Source: Ciona savignyi (taxonomy: Eukaryota; Chordata; Ascidiacea; Phlebobranchia; Cionidae). Taken from it: DNA of 64,000 bases. Positions 22,196 through 37,100 of this stretch are shown here, piece by piece (position 1 is the first letter of the stretch; each line of letters begins with the position of its first letter). The notes under the pieces were generated by a model. That model was not told the DNA's origin. It did no database searches and saw nothing but the letters and a program-made list of their open reading frames with translations. The stretch covers positions 773,407-837,406 of the forward strand of contig CH002834.1 of assembly GCA_000149265.1 (NCBI GenBank). The letters run 5' to 3'. The position numbers and the translations under genes were made by a program.

Positions 22196-25100
22196 GTAAG
22201 TCCATGTGCCGTATTATTACCTGAGCTGCGACGGAGACTTCTAATAGCAACCTTCGCAGCTCCGCTGTGTAATTATATCCACGCCATAATTAAGTCAGTA
22301 ACCAACTGCTGTTATAACCGCTGGCATGAACGCTGTATGGCATAGTGGCTTGTTTGAAAATCATTATATCTTGTACTTTGCGCGACCTGCTCAAAATATG
22401 TTAGAGTGGCCTTACACATGTGAAGTATATTCCGTAATTGTGAAAGCACTCGTTAAAATGACATTTTAAACCGTCTTAAACAGTTCACAGCCCAAAAATT
22501 CTTAAACATTTTAACACCCAAAAAGTCCTAAAACCACCCAAACAAAACACTCGTCCTTTAACCTGCAACCGATTTGCTAGATTTATAAAATCGAACCATC
22601 AACAACATAATGGAATTAGGATACTTCTCCATGTGGCATACGTTCGTTAAACTAATGTGCGGCAATGTGTTATTAGTCACCAATTGCCGCGTTGTGTTTA
22701 ATTATGCTCGATCTAATTATTGATTCAGGGTCGGCGAGGTCCTGTTCAAAATTCATTGTCAAGTCTTATCGGTCTATCGCTCCGTCTTAATATAACTACA
22801 ATCAGCCAATTGTGCCATGGCAAATCGTTTGCAGATTGGAGGACATGTGTGCGACCCATTTCGCTACTTTAACTAATTATTTCGCCGCTTGCATGCGTAA
22901 TCGCAATGTTCAATTGCATCGGGGTTTTACGGGCAAATTATCGAAGTTTAAAGCAATGTTAACATATGGCGTTCCGCGAGCTCTTTTTGCTCGAGCGAGT
23001 TTTTAGTGCTCCGAGTTTAACTGCGCACTAAGCGACTTTGAACTTCGCACAGTTTTTGGGTTCCGGCGTTCTAATTGTTCCCACAGACAGTTATTACATC
23101 ATTGCTATTGCGCGAGTTCGGTAGATTAGCGAGCCCCACACGTCGTGCCGAATGCGGCAACATGTGTTTCGAAATTCGCTGAATATTTCCTCGTCTTATA
23201 ATGTGCCACGTGTGACGCCCCCACCGCGCACACCAGCACTCGACTATTTTGTTTGCGTAAGCCGCCGCCGACTGACCGTAGATTCGCCAGTCCTTTCCAA
23301 AACAAGGTGCGCATCTCAATGTGTGCATTGTAACCGGGGGACACGCGTTTTCTCCTACTAAAACGAAATATAAAAGCTACAGGCAGTATGGATAATCAGA
23401 CACCATTTTTCTCGTTCTGCAAAGTTATTTCTACCATATCCACTTTGTTTTCAATTGTACATAGCAACATTTCAAGCTACGTAGGCAATTTTGCGAGAAT
23501 TGGTAATTAGAAGAAACATAAAAGCGCGTATTAGCTTGCCCGCTTGTCTACGAAACGAAACAATCACCGCCGTGGGAAGCGAAAGCTAGAAATCGGCAAT
23601 CTGGATCTGTCCGTCTGGATTACATTCGGACAGATCTGGAATGCGAGTTGCGAACTTTAGTTTCGCTTCTGATCGAATGATCTTAATTGTCAACTTTACC
23701 CCAGTGCGTGTAGATTCCTGCGAAATCGCTGTGTATATTCCCATGTATTTGTCGTCGTTTTGTATCAGTTGCAAAGTAACACAAATAACACGAAAACGTG
23801 ACCTGTCCCGAGACGGTATATCCGCGAATAGAATATTAATTCGAGCATTACCTTGTCTACTGGTTACCTCCAGGCCCTGCGCGTTTGATTATACGCCGCT
23901 AAGCGGTAATTATCGCGCCAATGTATCATCATCTGCTGCTTTATTAAATTCTGTTCCGATTGTGCGCTAATATGTTAGCAGTTCGATTATATACGGTCCA
24001 CCGGCCGCCTGACAGCTCCCGGCCGTTACTTCAAAGTTGGGCTTATTAATAGCACGTGTTGGACATTACTCTGTTCCGGGTAGCGATCTGTGGACGGTTG
24101 CTATAGCCTTAAGATTGATTGGCACGTATGCCCGGTATTTTATCCACTGTCGTATTTACATATACAAGTGACTTGGGTTGGGTCCAGGCCAGGGGGAATG
24201 TGATTGATAGCGTGATCGGGGACATAGAACGGTTGGAAGTGTTCGCGTGTTGTGGTGTTTGCTGATGAGATAACCACGCCAGGATTTCGCATGTGAAATC
24301 TTAAATCTGGGCTTGCTACGATGTTTGATCAGCCATACGGTATGGACATCCGCCAACGAAAGCACACCTCCCGTCGAGAATGGCTGTGAACGCTGAATTC
24401 GTTCGCCACCATTTGTTACGCTTTGATATAAGGTTCCCGGATTGAAAAAGCAACGCCTGCCATATGTTAGCTGTGGGTAATCTGCAATCTTTATATTGTA
24501 TTGCAGCGCAATTGTGGTTCAGCGTTGATTGTGCAGCGTCTTCGCTTTTTTAGGACATTTCGCTCCAAAGGGTTCCTTATCTCGATCGAATTGGTTCGTC
24601 CATTTAGTTTAGACTTCTGCGTCAAATCTCAAACGTCCGAGTTTTTATCTAGGCACGATCTGATGTTTGCGTTCCATGGAAACCCACCATCTGTCCATTG
24701 AATACATGCTCCAAACTGCTCTATGCTTTGAGGCCGCGAAATAGGATTTTGAACCAACGGTTTTAAAATGCTGCTGTATGCTTTAGAGTTATATCCTATT
24801 ATGTATGCTGTACGTTTTATCAAACAAGTTTAAAAAAAAATTGCATTTTCAGTTCCAATTTTCCGAAAATCTCTAAGGACAATCAACCCCATCAATAAAT
24901 CCACTTTTAACAATTACTTATTTTCATTAAGAGGTCACTTAGACACGGTATTTATTTACTTGTAGTAACGAAATAAATGGGCCCCACGTCGCAAGTTTGA
25001 CATGTTTAGGTTACATGTCACCGTGCACGTTAGTAGCAAAATATTTGTTCAGAATCAATCGTGTTCTTTCTTTCGATTAACCGTCGAGGTTTTTGTCTTT

Positions 25101-28100
25101 TATCGTCGCCCTTCCATCCTTAGATCGTCGATTTGTTTGTAAACCGCCCCCGGCCGAACGCATCGGATGTTTATTCCTTAACGTCCACGCCGGCGATTCG
25201 TGCAAATAACCGATTTCGTGCAAATAACGAAAAAGTTGATTTTCAATTACATCTCGGCGTCATCAAAGCCGACCGTCGCAATTAACTCGTAATTACAAGA
25301 CTTACGGAGCGAGATTTTCGTGAGAAAGCAGCCGAATGTGGTAAACACAACGCGTTAAACCCGGGATGCGCGTACGGTCACGGTATTAAGCACATATGTC
25401 GCGCTAAGTCTCTCAATCGTCACGCTTACAGCAGGCATCGGTCCGTTTCCAGATATATTCTGTCCCACCTGGCCATATCTAGCCTTGATAAGCGCGCCAC
25501 TTGTTCGTCTGCAACATTTCCTAACCCCCGTTCACATGTATATGTAACTACATATAAATTTATTTTGAAAACACACCACCCGTCGACCGGCGCCAAATTT
25601 TCGAAGATCATAATATAACATGTACACAAATCAACCTTTGTCAAAACACCACCTGTCTATCCGAGATTTATTAGTCGATCTTTTTTATGTATAATCGATC
25701 GGTAAGTTACCCATTATACCGCAAGTACATAACATTAAATGTTAGTATTAATATGGTTATGGAAAAATGTCAAATCCCCGTACCAGTATGGTTAGCTATT
25801 AATCTTAGCGGAATCAGACGGAATAAAGGCGAAGTATGACGTTTCAATCCGGCAACTTTTTACATAACCAAGTTGAGATCGTTGGTTTGCTTTTCCCACG
25901 GTTGTGCCGAGACCGCGGCGCCCATAAATTTTCTCTCCACTCTCTTTAACTCAGCCTCGCCTGTGCTTAGTACAGCACCGCAACGATAACTTTAGTTTGA
26001 AGGCAACTTTTAAATTAACCCTATTACCGTCCTTTCTTCGACGTACAACCTTAACCGTGGCGCTGATGTAAAGGTTATTTTTTGTTCTGATTTATCTCCT
26101 TATATTTCAAGACTATGAATGGATTAGTGTTATTTGCGCCGAAATTCACGTTAAGCTCGCCTTTGCCGCCCATCACTTGGCAAGCATACAAATTAGAATT
26201 GATCACCGCCGAATGTAATACATAACGTTGTTGAGATACAATTTAAACTATTTCGTCCGGGGCTCCAATCAAGCGGATAACCGCCGACCTGCCGAAGCGA
26301 CCAGCCGTTGCCAGAACGCATTTGTATTCTAAAATCAGCGCCCTACAGTTCCATATATGCGGATCTACCACCCCGGGTTTCTGCACTAGACATGTGAGGC
26401 CTCGGGTTGGAAATTACAATCTCAACATCGTACCACACTCCGCTAAGTTCAAGTAGCGTAACCGAGAGGTGTAATATTTACTCTCAGTCTGCATTTATAA
26501 CAACTCTGTATCTGAGCCTTTCGGTATGGTCGGAAAGTAACGGTTGTCTTATTAAACTTATTTCGCGTGTGTACACAAAATATCGCCGCTTTAACACATA
26601 TGTGAATATTGTAGGTCTGTAAAAGGGTAAACTGTAAAAACAAAACCCGCTTTAAAGGTTAAACATCGACGGTATTTGTCTGTACCACGTCGAGAGAGTT
26701 TGGAAAAAACCTGAAATCTCAGTTCATTTGCACAATCTTTTCCCACGGACATAACCGTGCAGTACACATAGCGTGTTTGGTTAGAATCTGGCGAATGATT
26801 TGCGATTATTTTTATGGTGATTCCTCTGTACACAATGGCCATGAGAACGACAATCAATGCGAATACTATATAACTCTTAGACTCTTTGACGCAATACCTC
26901 AAACACAAATCTCATAACCTTTCGCACGGGTTGAGTATTAAAAATTATGTCAAATAAATTACAAATTCACAATTCCGATACCAGTACATTCCTGCCTCGA
27001 TTTTTTGTTCCATATTACATTATAAGCGACATTGGTAAAAAATACTTTTAGTGTGGTTTTTTTATGAAGCGATATACAGTATTTTTGATCCGATTTTTCG
27101 AACTGCAGGTTTTCGAATTTGACTGCAAAACGCGATAAGACATCAAGCCCGTGTTTATCTTTATCTTATAGTGTGTGAAAATCACAGCAATACGCCCTTC
27201 TGTGTACATGCTGGCCGCTAATCTTGATCAAACCCATCATTGCTTGCTCTATAAATTCATTTAACGCTCACGGTGTGAACAACCAACAACAAAATAGATA
27301 CGGTGGCTGAAAGGTTGTGTTGTGCGTTGGTTCTACTTGAACAGTCCGGGTTGTGTTTCTGTATTCGTGCTTGTGTGTAATGGGCCCGTCATTAATTTTG
27401 TCCTTTGATCCCGGTAATAGGTTGTGGACACTTTAATGTTAAAATTCGAGAAATGGTTCAACTATGAAGTGATGTGTAATTTAAGTCGTTTTCAAGTGAT
27501 CGGTTGTGAAGTTATTTACAATAATGTGAAACACCGTGAATCATTCGGCGGCCACTTGAGCCCTTTGTTTTGAATGCTTTACTCACTTTCCCGCTTCGGA
27601 AGTCTTGTTTTCCGCGCATGCGCAGTCGAGTATGTCTGTCATGGCCACCCCACTTGCGTGCGGATTGCGAATCGACAAATCCCTCCAAATGTGCCAAACT
27701 GACAATGGAGTCTTGAAAGGGGACGAATCGTTTCTTTCATTAGATGTCGGTCAGCTCAGATTACTCAAATAAACAGCTTTCAAGCCGCTAAAACGTTAAA
27801 TAATAGTGTCAAATGACACAATCTGTAGCAAACTGCGTCTCGTTCCCACCGATATCCCCGTTGTTTCGCTTCCCCCTTGCTTTTAATGGACCCACACAAG
27901 GCGAGATTTGATACTAACCAATCAGCTTTTGTCCGCCGTGTGTTCGTTAGCATCAATGCCCCGCATACTACTATATATATTTCTCTCTGGTCTAATTTAA
28001 AACCTTTCGAATGTGGATTGAATTTCAATTCTACTTTGCAGAGAACCTACACCCTAATTTTGGAGGTTTTCGACAAAGACGACACTTCAGGTACGTCACA

Positions 28101-31100
28101 GCTTTTCAATTCGATCATCAAACATAACCGTTACACATAAAATCAATTAGGCCAAGTGTGGCCATTGACTCACTGCTATTTCACCATTCGCAGACGGTGG
28201 ATACACAACGGGCTTAATCGGACGGCACTTTTACCCGAGCATACTAAACCCGGGCGAAACCTGGCACACGTTGAGATATAATGGCCGCTCCGTGCATGTG
28301 GAATACAAGGTCAGGGTGCGTTGCAACGACCACCAATTTGGGAACAACTGCACCAAGTTCTGTAAACCACGGAGCGATTTCTTCGGACATTACGTCTGCG
28401 ATAGACACGGGAATAAGAAATGCATGGACGGTTGGATGGGCTTGGATTGCCGAACCGGTAAGTGGATTCGGTCCATTAATGATTTATTTGACTTCTATTG
28501 CACTATACAGAAATATGTTGTTTATCAAACTGTTATTTGGGTTGAAAAACGGCAGTCGCCAAAATACGTCGAATCGTCAGAATTCTGCCTGTAATATTCC
28601 TATTGATATAATAATGTCGGGTGCCTGTTGGATTTCTCCACAGTAGCACAACATCAAACATATGTATTACCAAATCGCACCATTAAAGGGACAGATAACC
28701 GTGTTAAACCCCAGGGGTGGAAAGTACTGTTAGCGCGCACGACCGTAATAGAAATAGCATTTCGTCAGGGTTACGCATACACACTGTCGAGTGTTTCTAC
28801 GATTTTAAGCGATCCATATTCGGGCTCGGTGCTTTTAAATGCCAGCATAACTAACCAAGTTCCTAATGCAATGTTTTCCCATGTTCAAACGAGGCGAAAA
28901 TTCCCTTTTCCTCGCCTCTAGTTTCGATGCCGTGACTTCCGGGCTTTGGGTATGATCCGGTTTGTCTATGATTTCGTGATATAAGTCGTTCGCATTAACC
29001 GATCGTCACACAGCGGATCGCGAACAATCTTATTACGGCGGACATCAAACCAATATAACAAGATTTGCCACAAATTTCTGTAAGCCGCTGCATATAGGGC
29101 AGTCTATGATTTGCTCGGGTTTAATCCTGCGGTCTATCTGGGCTAAACCCGGCCTCAAAGCGCCGTGATAATTATAAAACGATTACACGGATCCTATTTG
29201 AGCTGAAATCCTTATAAGCCGGCCTAGATTCTCCACCGAATTCTTTTAAACTTGTAGCAACTTAAATCTGGTATCCCAGCACTAATTCGCCACTGGTAAC
29301 CTGGTAATTATAGTATCTATTATAGTCCCGGCAACTTACCATACTGACGCCCATTTATAGTCTAAAAACAATCCATTTAGTCCTACACCCATTTTGGTAA
29401 ATTTTACAGCAATAACTGCCTTTTTTTAATGGTATAGTTTTAGACCCTTAATTTTTTCAATACCATATAAAAAGTATCCAAATTAAGACTCTTTAAAGAA
29501 GATAGATAGAAGCAACAATTGACAAAATAACGAATTTTTAGAATGTGTACCTTTAATTCCCGTAGTGACATATATATATTCATAATTCTTACTAAACAAG
29601 CCTGGTTACGAATCCAGTGAAATGGGTTCGGAACCAGGTCGGGCAATAAATCATCAGTCGTAAACCCCACCCTAATCCACAGCTATTTGCAAACTCGGCT
29701 GCAGCATTGAACACGGGTCCTGCGACGAACCGCACCAATGCAAGTAAGTCTAACTTAGTTCATGTGGTCCCATACTTGCTGTGTGGTATGTGTGAAAGGT
29801 ATATACCGCGAAAGTTGTGTCCGACATAGATTAATGAAGTCACACCGGCTGGAGTGAATTTGCCTATTCGTCCGTTTATCATTAACAAGGCTAATATTGA
29901 CTCGGTCATCTCATTATTACTCCATTACGAGTTACAATAATTATGCCATAGTTTGTGACTATATATAGTCTATCCGAATTGAACTTGTGTTTTTATTAAA
30001 ACTAGTTTTGGTTATGTTTTTAATTGAAGGAACTTCCTATATATTAAGCTGTAAAGTGTAAGGCATTTATAAATTGTTTTTTTAAGGAGTTTACATATAT
30101 TTTGAATATTTTCCCGACGTTTTATGTGTATTTGACTGTTAGGTTGTTTGATTTTAATATAAATTACCCAAAATATGGGTGATTTTAGTTTTTAGTGACA
30201 GACACGTGACCAAAACGTCTCCAAAATGCTTGTTTATCTAACAGCTTTGGTTGTTTTTACTTCTGATTTGAATATTTTGTGTGATTAACGAAATAGTCGC
30301 GTGTCAGGTGCTTTATGGATAATTTAGTTTTAAACCATCAGCGCGTTTTTATGACAACACGACAGTTCAACAGGAAACGGCGCACGCGCGCTCAAAGTCT
30401 ATTTCCTGGTGACCTAGGTCAGTAGCTTCCGATGTGTAAAGTTCGCTCCGTGTTTTCGGCGCTCCAGTGCCCGGTGTCCCTGTTCGAAATCACTTTCCCA
30501 CGTACAGAGTCGGTTCACGAAAGTAGAACCTCGTTAGAGTGATTCACCATCGTGTTAGAATAGCGGGAGGATTAGCGCTTTACACAGCACTTAGTAGCGT
30601 TGCTAGTAGCAAGGAAATGCTTACGTTATATAAAAGTTCACGATCCGATGTCGATTGCTTTATAATCAAGCTTTAAGTGCACGAACTCTGATGGGTCGCG
30701 GCGTTGGTTAAAAACAACACTGTAAATGAGGCACAGTGGCACAGGTGGCGTGATTATCAATATTAATTCGCTTATCAAATGTGCTTTTTGGCCAAATATA
30801 TGTAAAATCGGCAGTTTGGATATTTGTCACAGATAGAAGGTGGCGTGCATATCCATGGTACTTTGTGTTTAATATATAAAATCGGTAGTTGGGAGATGTG
30901 TCACAGATAGAAGGTGGCGTGCTTATCGAGGGTGCTTTGTGTACAAACGTATATGGAATTCGGGAAGTGGTGTACATGGAGAGGTGACGCGTTTGCACCT
31001 TTTGAATGAAGTCCAGCCAACGAAATGAACAGCGCGTTTGGCGCCGTGCGGTCTGAATCACGCGGCCTGTCTCGTAGATTCAAGTTACCAGTTCATTAAT

Positions 31101-34100
31101 TACCAGTTCCTTTGATGGTTCCGTGTTCCACGCTGAAAAACCGCACTTGTATGGAGTGGTTCCGAGTTTTAAACCCTGCCCACTGCTTCCCGCTCTGGGG
31201 AGAAAATGTCCGCGCCATAGGAACACATGTAATGACACCTATTGTTGTATCATTATGACGCGACAGGGGCGTTCGAGACGTCGCAAGGGCGCAGACATCT
31301 TTACAACCGGGTGTACTGTTATACTGTTTCGATAATAGCCGAACGGCGACCGGTAAAGTTCAACATTTTCTCGTCCCTCGCTAAATATACAACCGTGTTG
31401 TAATCGGTTGTTTCTAACACAAATCCTTCAGTGGCCGTTTATTCGCGGCTCGGATTATCGCCGTGGCAACAAGCATGACATCAAGCTATTACGTCATCGG
31501 CTCGGAGTTGCTATATTTGTCTCCCGGATCGCCCGTGCCAAGTATCGTGGCGAAAGTTTGCGCTCATCCATGATTTTCCCCGCTCCTGACCGCCGAGGCG
31601 AAGTTAGTTGTTTTTCCCGTGAGAAAATGCGGCGCGCGCGCTCTGAATCGTCTTTTGTCGCTTCTGATAACCACCTTCGCTTAATTGCTTCTCTGTGCTC
31701 GAGGTACGAACAAGAATCGTAAGCCCGGGCGCAGGTGCGGCACGTGCGGTTCGCGACTTTAATTTTTTGCAACCATCGACTCGACGACTTCAGCGACCGC
31801 GTCACATACTCATTAATTTCAACTTTCATTTAAAGTCGTAAACGACGCTTGGCCGATGGCGGCATTGCAAGTTCGATACCTCGAAGATTAATGCGGTGAT
31901 ATCACATTGAGAGCTAATGTAAACAATCCTCCTTTATCCTGGTGGGACAGAGAGCGTTGTTTGTTGCTATATTATAAGCTGAGCGGCCATAAGTATGAGA
32001 GCCGCCTCGGGCACTGGGATTTAGGCACGACGGTTGGTAGCCAGGTGGTAGGGGAAAGAGCGTCCTCCCGGAATCCAGCAATTCGGCGATTCCGTGATCT
32101 GCCAACCGGGTTCACAGACCACGCGACTGAATTCCAATCGGATGGATTTAATTCACACTCCTGAAATACTTTCACGAAAATCAAGTTATTTTAATGTTTT
32201 GTCGTAAAGGCTACAGTGCTGATAGGTGGGCATGCATATCAGCCACGTTAATGCCGGTTTTCCCTCTGACTGTAATACCAAGTTCCATATAGAGCCGATT
32301 TATTTTGAAGTCCCGACTAAACATACCGGTATGTGTACACAAATCAATCTGGATAACCTGTCATGTTGTAGCAAATCACCCGATTATTATAGGCAACCAA
32401 ATTCGGTAAGCGCGCCATCAGTCCCAATTATAGCGCGTGGGTGGCTCACTAATACAGTGACCCCACTTATACCGCGCTCCAACCAACGTAGAAATTGATT
32501 TCCGTTTAGATATCTATGATTAATCTAGTTACTCGACAGATGCTACGCGGTGCATGTCAAATAGTCTGCCTAACGAGCAATATTCCAACGGGGTTGGGTA
32601 AACAGTTGACGAAAATAGGCCCGGCGCAGTTCTAGTCAAGGCAGACAAACGTAAACACCGAGGATTGTTAAATGTTTCGTTATCTTTCGAAAAAACTTGA
32701 AATATCCCCGGCAACATTCAGCCTGACACGGGTTTTCGTGTTGTCGACTATCTCTCACCGCTGACGTGTCTTTGTTTCTTTGTTTCTCCTCCGCTCCCAC
32801 TCCGGAGCATTCCTTGGGTCGGGGTCGCGTGGGAAATTCGTTCAAGCGTGACCACCACCCGTTTCGACACCCACCGCCTGATGACGCAACAATACATGCT
32901 TATTCTAAAATTCCAGCACGCGCGCGTTCATAAACTTCCGCGAAGCACGAAACAACCCGATTCTAGACGTAACCCTTAACCCGACGGAACAAAATCGGTT
33001 ATTCCACACTGGCATGTTGTATGCACAAACATGTCTCGCTAATTGATACATAGTAAGCTGGTCACGACGGGCCAACTTGCGAAAACTTGCATTCGTTTCT
33101 ACGAAAACAAGCTTGTATTTTATATTGGTGTATACGCCGACGCTCATGATCAGATAAGTCGCAGTTGAGCGTGGGAACGGAGCGAGAGAGATGCTTATCT
33201 TCAGAATGCGCGCGCGAGTGCACACTAAACTTTGTCTCTTACCTCTTCCGCCCGTAACTACATAATACCGCGAACGCGCGTGCACACACCTATGTTCTTG
33301 TTTGGGCCGCACTTACTTTCGCACAGTTGCCAATAACGCAACTGGCTTCGTGGTTTCCGTTGCTTAGCGGCTTAAATCGCGAAAAAGTAGTTTTCTTTAA
33401 TTCCGCGTTTAAAATAGCCCGTTCATTCCGATTTCGCGATATGACAGACTTGGTTGCAAGCGAGGGTGGGTTGGTTTACGAAAACGGCAACCTCAGTCTT
33501 AAAATTCCTCTCTTTTCGTGCCATTAGAACGCGGAAAGGTCGTAGCGTTGCACAGTCCATGTACACCGTGATAGATGGTGCTTAATATGTGCGATTAGCC
33601 TACAATGACGTTCTCCCCATCGAAAGGATTAAACGGCTCATCGGCTTGGGACGCGCCAGTGTTGTAATGGCCTAGCAATTATGTTAACGCGTCACTGGCC
33701 AAGTACCACACACAAAGCAAAGCAACAATTGCTATATTCGTACCTACATGCGTATTACAGACACCCCTTACGTGACTTTCGGGGTCTCTGTCTCATTAGG
33801 TTCTTTAGACGTCTATCGCCCGAACTCCCTAATAAGTGTTCCACTAACTCTTCCCCCGTAAGTCCTGACGGCTATTCGCACTTCCTATTGTTTAAATACG
33901 CATCGCCTGCTAAGATAACGGCCGACACATACACCCTGTCGGCTGGAAGAGAATCAACACCATTAGTCACGTATGGTTATTATAGATAACACACACATCC
34001 CTCCAGATGCAGCTATGGATGGCAAGGGGAGTTATGCAACGAGTGTACTCCGTACCCCGGCTGCAAGCATGGAACCTGTGCAGTGAACTGGCAGTGCGCA

Positions 34101-37100
34101 TGCGATACCAACTGGGGAGGATTGTTATGTAATAAAAGTAAGTTGATTGTATCTTATATGGCTATTGAGTACCGTGCTGGGTTATCAGGTTTAATTGCCT
34201 CCTTTGTTTGTTTTCTTATGTTATACCATACGTTTACTGACGCGTTTTAACTACTTAAGTTTTCATTTTATTCTGATTTATTTTGAGTATACATATGCTT
34301 ATCCACATTTCTGTGAGGAAGAAGCGAAAAATAAAGTAAAGCTTCCTTTTCCTTAGTAAAGTACAGATCCACAAAATACCCTGTATATAAGCTCCTCAGA
34401 ATGTCTAAATCGGTTTCTGTCCGATACTTCTTCACAATGAAGACTATTACCTTACAACACTTAACTGGTCGGTTATGTGGCCGAATTTTTAGCTTCACCA
34501 ATACGCAACATCACATTAAAAAAACACCGATAATCCCGTAACTAACCCTACATCCTACCAACAGATCTGAATTACTGTGGTACCCACAAACCGTGTATGA
34601 ACGGTGGAATATGCTCTAATCCTGAGCCGGATAATTTCCGATGTGCCTGTCCTGATGGCTATAGCGGGGTGCGCTGTGAGATACGTAAGTTCTTGTTATT
34701 TAGAAATTAAGTTGGCGAAATAGTATCTTATTGTGTGTAACGATGTTTTTGTTCTTTCATTTTAAAGCGTTTTCCATTGTACTGTTAACTTTCCTGATAT
34801 TTTCTACAGTCAGCATATTTTTGTTGTTTCCAATTTGTGCTTTCACTTTGTTTGTTTTCTATCTTTTTTTGCTTAGCAATCGTTTCCTACGTAATACCTG
34901 AATTAATGGCCAGGCAATTTAAACGTGTGTGGATTCAAATTTTGATCAGAATACCTGTCTCAAAAATAGCCGCGTCAGCTCTGAAAATGTTTTTAACCAT
35001 GTGTGTATTTTCAGCCGAGTACGCATGCGTGTCTAACCCTTGTCAAAACGGCGGGACCTGTCAGGAGATGACCAATGGATTTTACTGCCGCTGTCAGTCC
35101 GGTTGGGAAGGCGTCACCTGTGAAACAAGTAGGTTCCTGTGTTTCTCTTAAGTTGGTTAAGTTTGGCTGTTGTGTATTATGTCTACACTCTGCTGTTTAG
35201 GTTTCGCTTGGATCCTATCCTATATATGGCACAGTCCGTGCGTATCAGTACATTCAATCTCACAAACAAACAAATTGTAAAAATTCCAAATTACTGACGT
35301 TTGTTGTGTCTTATTTACGCCAGTCCAACTCGTGGTGGTGCTCTTACACAGGTTTAATCGGCGTTCGTAACAGTGGACTCAGGGAATGGTTAACGCTACC
35401 GATACATATACCGCTACCTGTATAAAAAAAAGGGCCTTAGCGACTAGCCCATCATGGGTTCAAAACCTGGTCCAGTAAAGATACGGTGGGTGCATGCTTG
35501 GACATGCGGTACCCCACAGATCGAGCATGTCATAACCGCCGTCGCTTTCACATCTCCGGGGATAAACCTGAGTATCGAATCGCGTGCGTACTTTACTTCG
35601 CGTTCATGGTGCGTTATAACGCGGTCAGGATACATCAACCACTTCGTATTGTGCATTTCGTATTGCGGTAATGTAACATTCAAGCTCAACAATGTTCATG
35701 GTTTAAGCGATGACTTGCAGTTTTTTAATCCTTTTTTTGCGGTGACGAGGCAGATAGTGCCTATGGGAAGATGTGTTTAAAATTTTGAAGACGATCCGAG
35801 AAGAATTATCAGACATTAATTCCAAAATATGAACGGTTACAATCAGATTTAAATGTATTTTATATAAGATAAATTTAGCTCGTAAAACTAATTGTTAGAT
35901 TGTAGGAACGTCCCTAGGAATAATGTTCTACATATTGTTTTGATCCACGCTCACCTATTTTGCTTATTTAACCTCAGCTAAAAGTTCTAATGCTCGGTAA
36001 CGCGGTGCGGCTGGTTGTTGGGTCACAGTCGCCCTTTTCGCGCAAGAATGCCGCTGATAATAGCTCGCTAAAACGAACAAACACTTGTTTATTATTCGCT
36101 CTATTACGCCTCACACGGCCCATCGCGAAGCGGTCCATTCTCGCCCCCCTACTTCTATTTCGCTCCCACCGGTGGGCCATGTTTATTACACAACAATGGG
36201 AGGATATCCGAATCTTGATGTCGCTTCAAAGTGTCCAAAACGAGCGATTTGTTGCTAATATCCCAAAGTCGGAATTTCGTTATACAAGTCGCCAGATTCT
36301 CACAGTATGGATTACAGTTTCGTTTAAAAACGGCACCGATGCGCCGACGGGACGCTGTGTCTGCGGCTCACGGTCACCGTCGTTTTGATACCGCCTTATA
36401 TAGCGATCCCTGGCTCGCTCGTGAAACAGTAGTCGCGTGTAGCAAGTATCCGACGCAAAAGTCCCGTTTGGAGGGTCGTGGGAACTGCTGGTGCGAGAGT
36501 CCGCTCACCGACCTTCGAGTACCGCAATCAGCTTCCGTCCCGCGGTCCATTCGCCAACTTGTCGCCGCTAAGTTCGGTCGATCTTCGCCGAAACAACTCT
36601 TCATTAACACCATAGACAATGGTGCGCGCGACAAGGGCTTGTGAGTGCACTTTATCACCTACGAGGTTGTCGACGCTTTTATCCGGCCCAAATGCCACCT
36701 AATTGCGACGCTCAGGGGGTGCCCAGCCCCGCTAAGTGCCCTCGAAAGATGTTGTAAATAAATTTCAAATCCACCGAACACCGATTTCCACTCCCAATAT
36801 CAAACCTCGCGTCACAATACCCGTTTATTTGATCAATCAACGTCACGCAGACATCGACGACTGCGCGAAGACGCCGTGCGCCAACGGAGGCGTTTGTCAG
36901 GACCTGGTCAACGGCTTCTACTGCGAGTGTCCACCTCATTGGGAAGGCACGACATGCCAGCTCGGTAAGTCATTTTGTAAACTTGTTATTTTTCAGGAAA
37001 TTATCATACGACCATGAAATCATTCATATTAACGTATTTATACGTATAAACCCGATAAAACGGCATTTAGCTATTTTCCCCATAAAACAGGCCCCATTGT

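Noticed and set aside
31494..31829. 111-codon minus-strand ORF and its plus-strand partner at 31408-31722
   Set aside because: Both strands are open over the same GC-rich stretch of Jagged intron 5, and neither product has recognisable features.
32905..33312. 135-codon minus-strand ORF in Jagged intron 5
   Set aside because: There is no recognisable domain or signal, its start lies in ordinary intron sequence and one exact CSL-type site falls inside it. Chance is more likely.
35990..36644. Two overlapping long ORFs (132 and 137 codons) in Jagged intron 8
   Set aside because: They overlap each other in different frames and have an open antisense frame too, which is typical of GC-rich non-coding sequence. 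There are no splice or domain signals.
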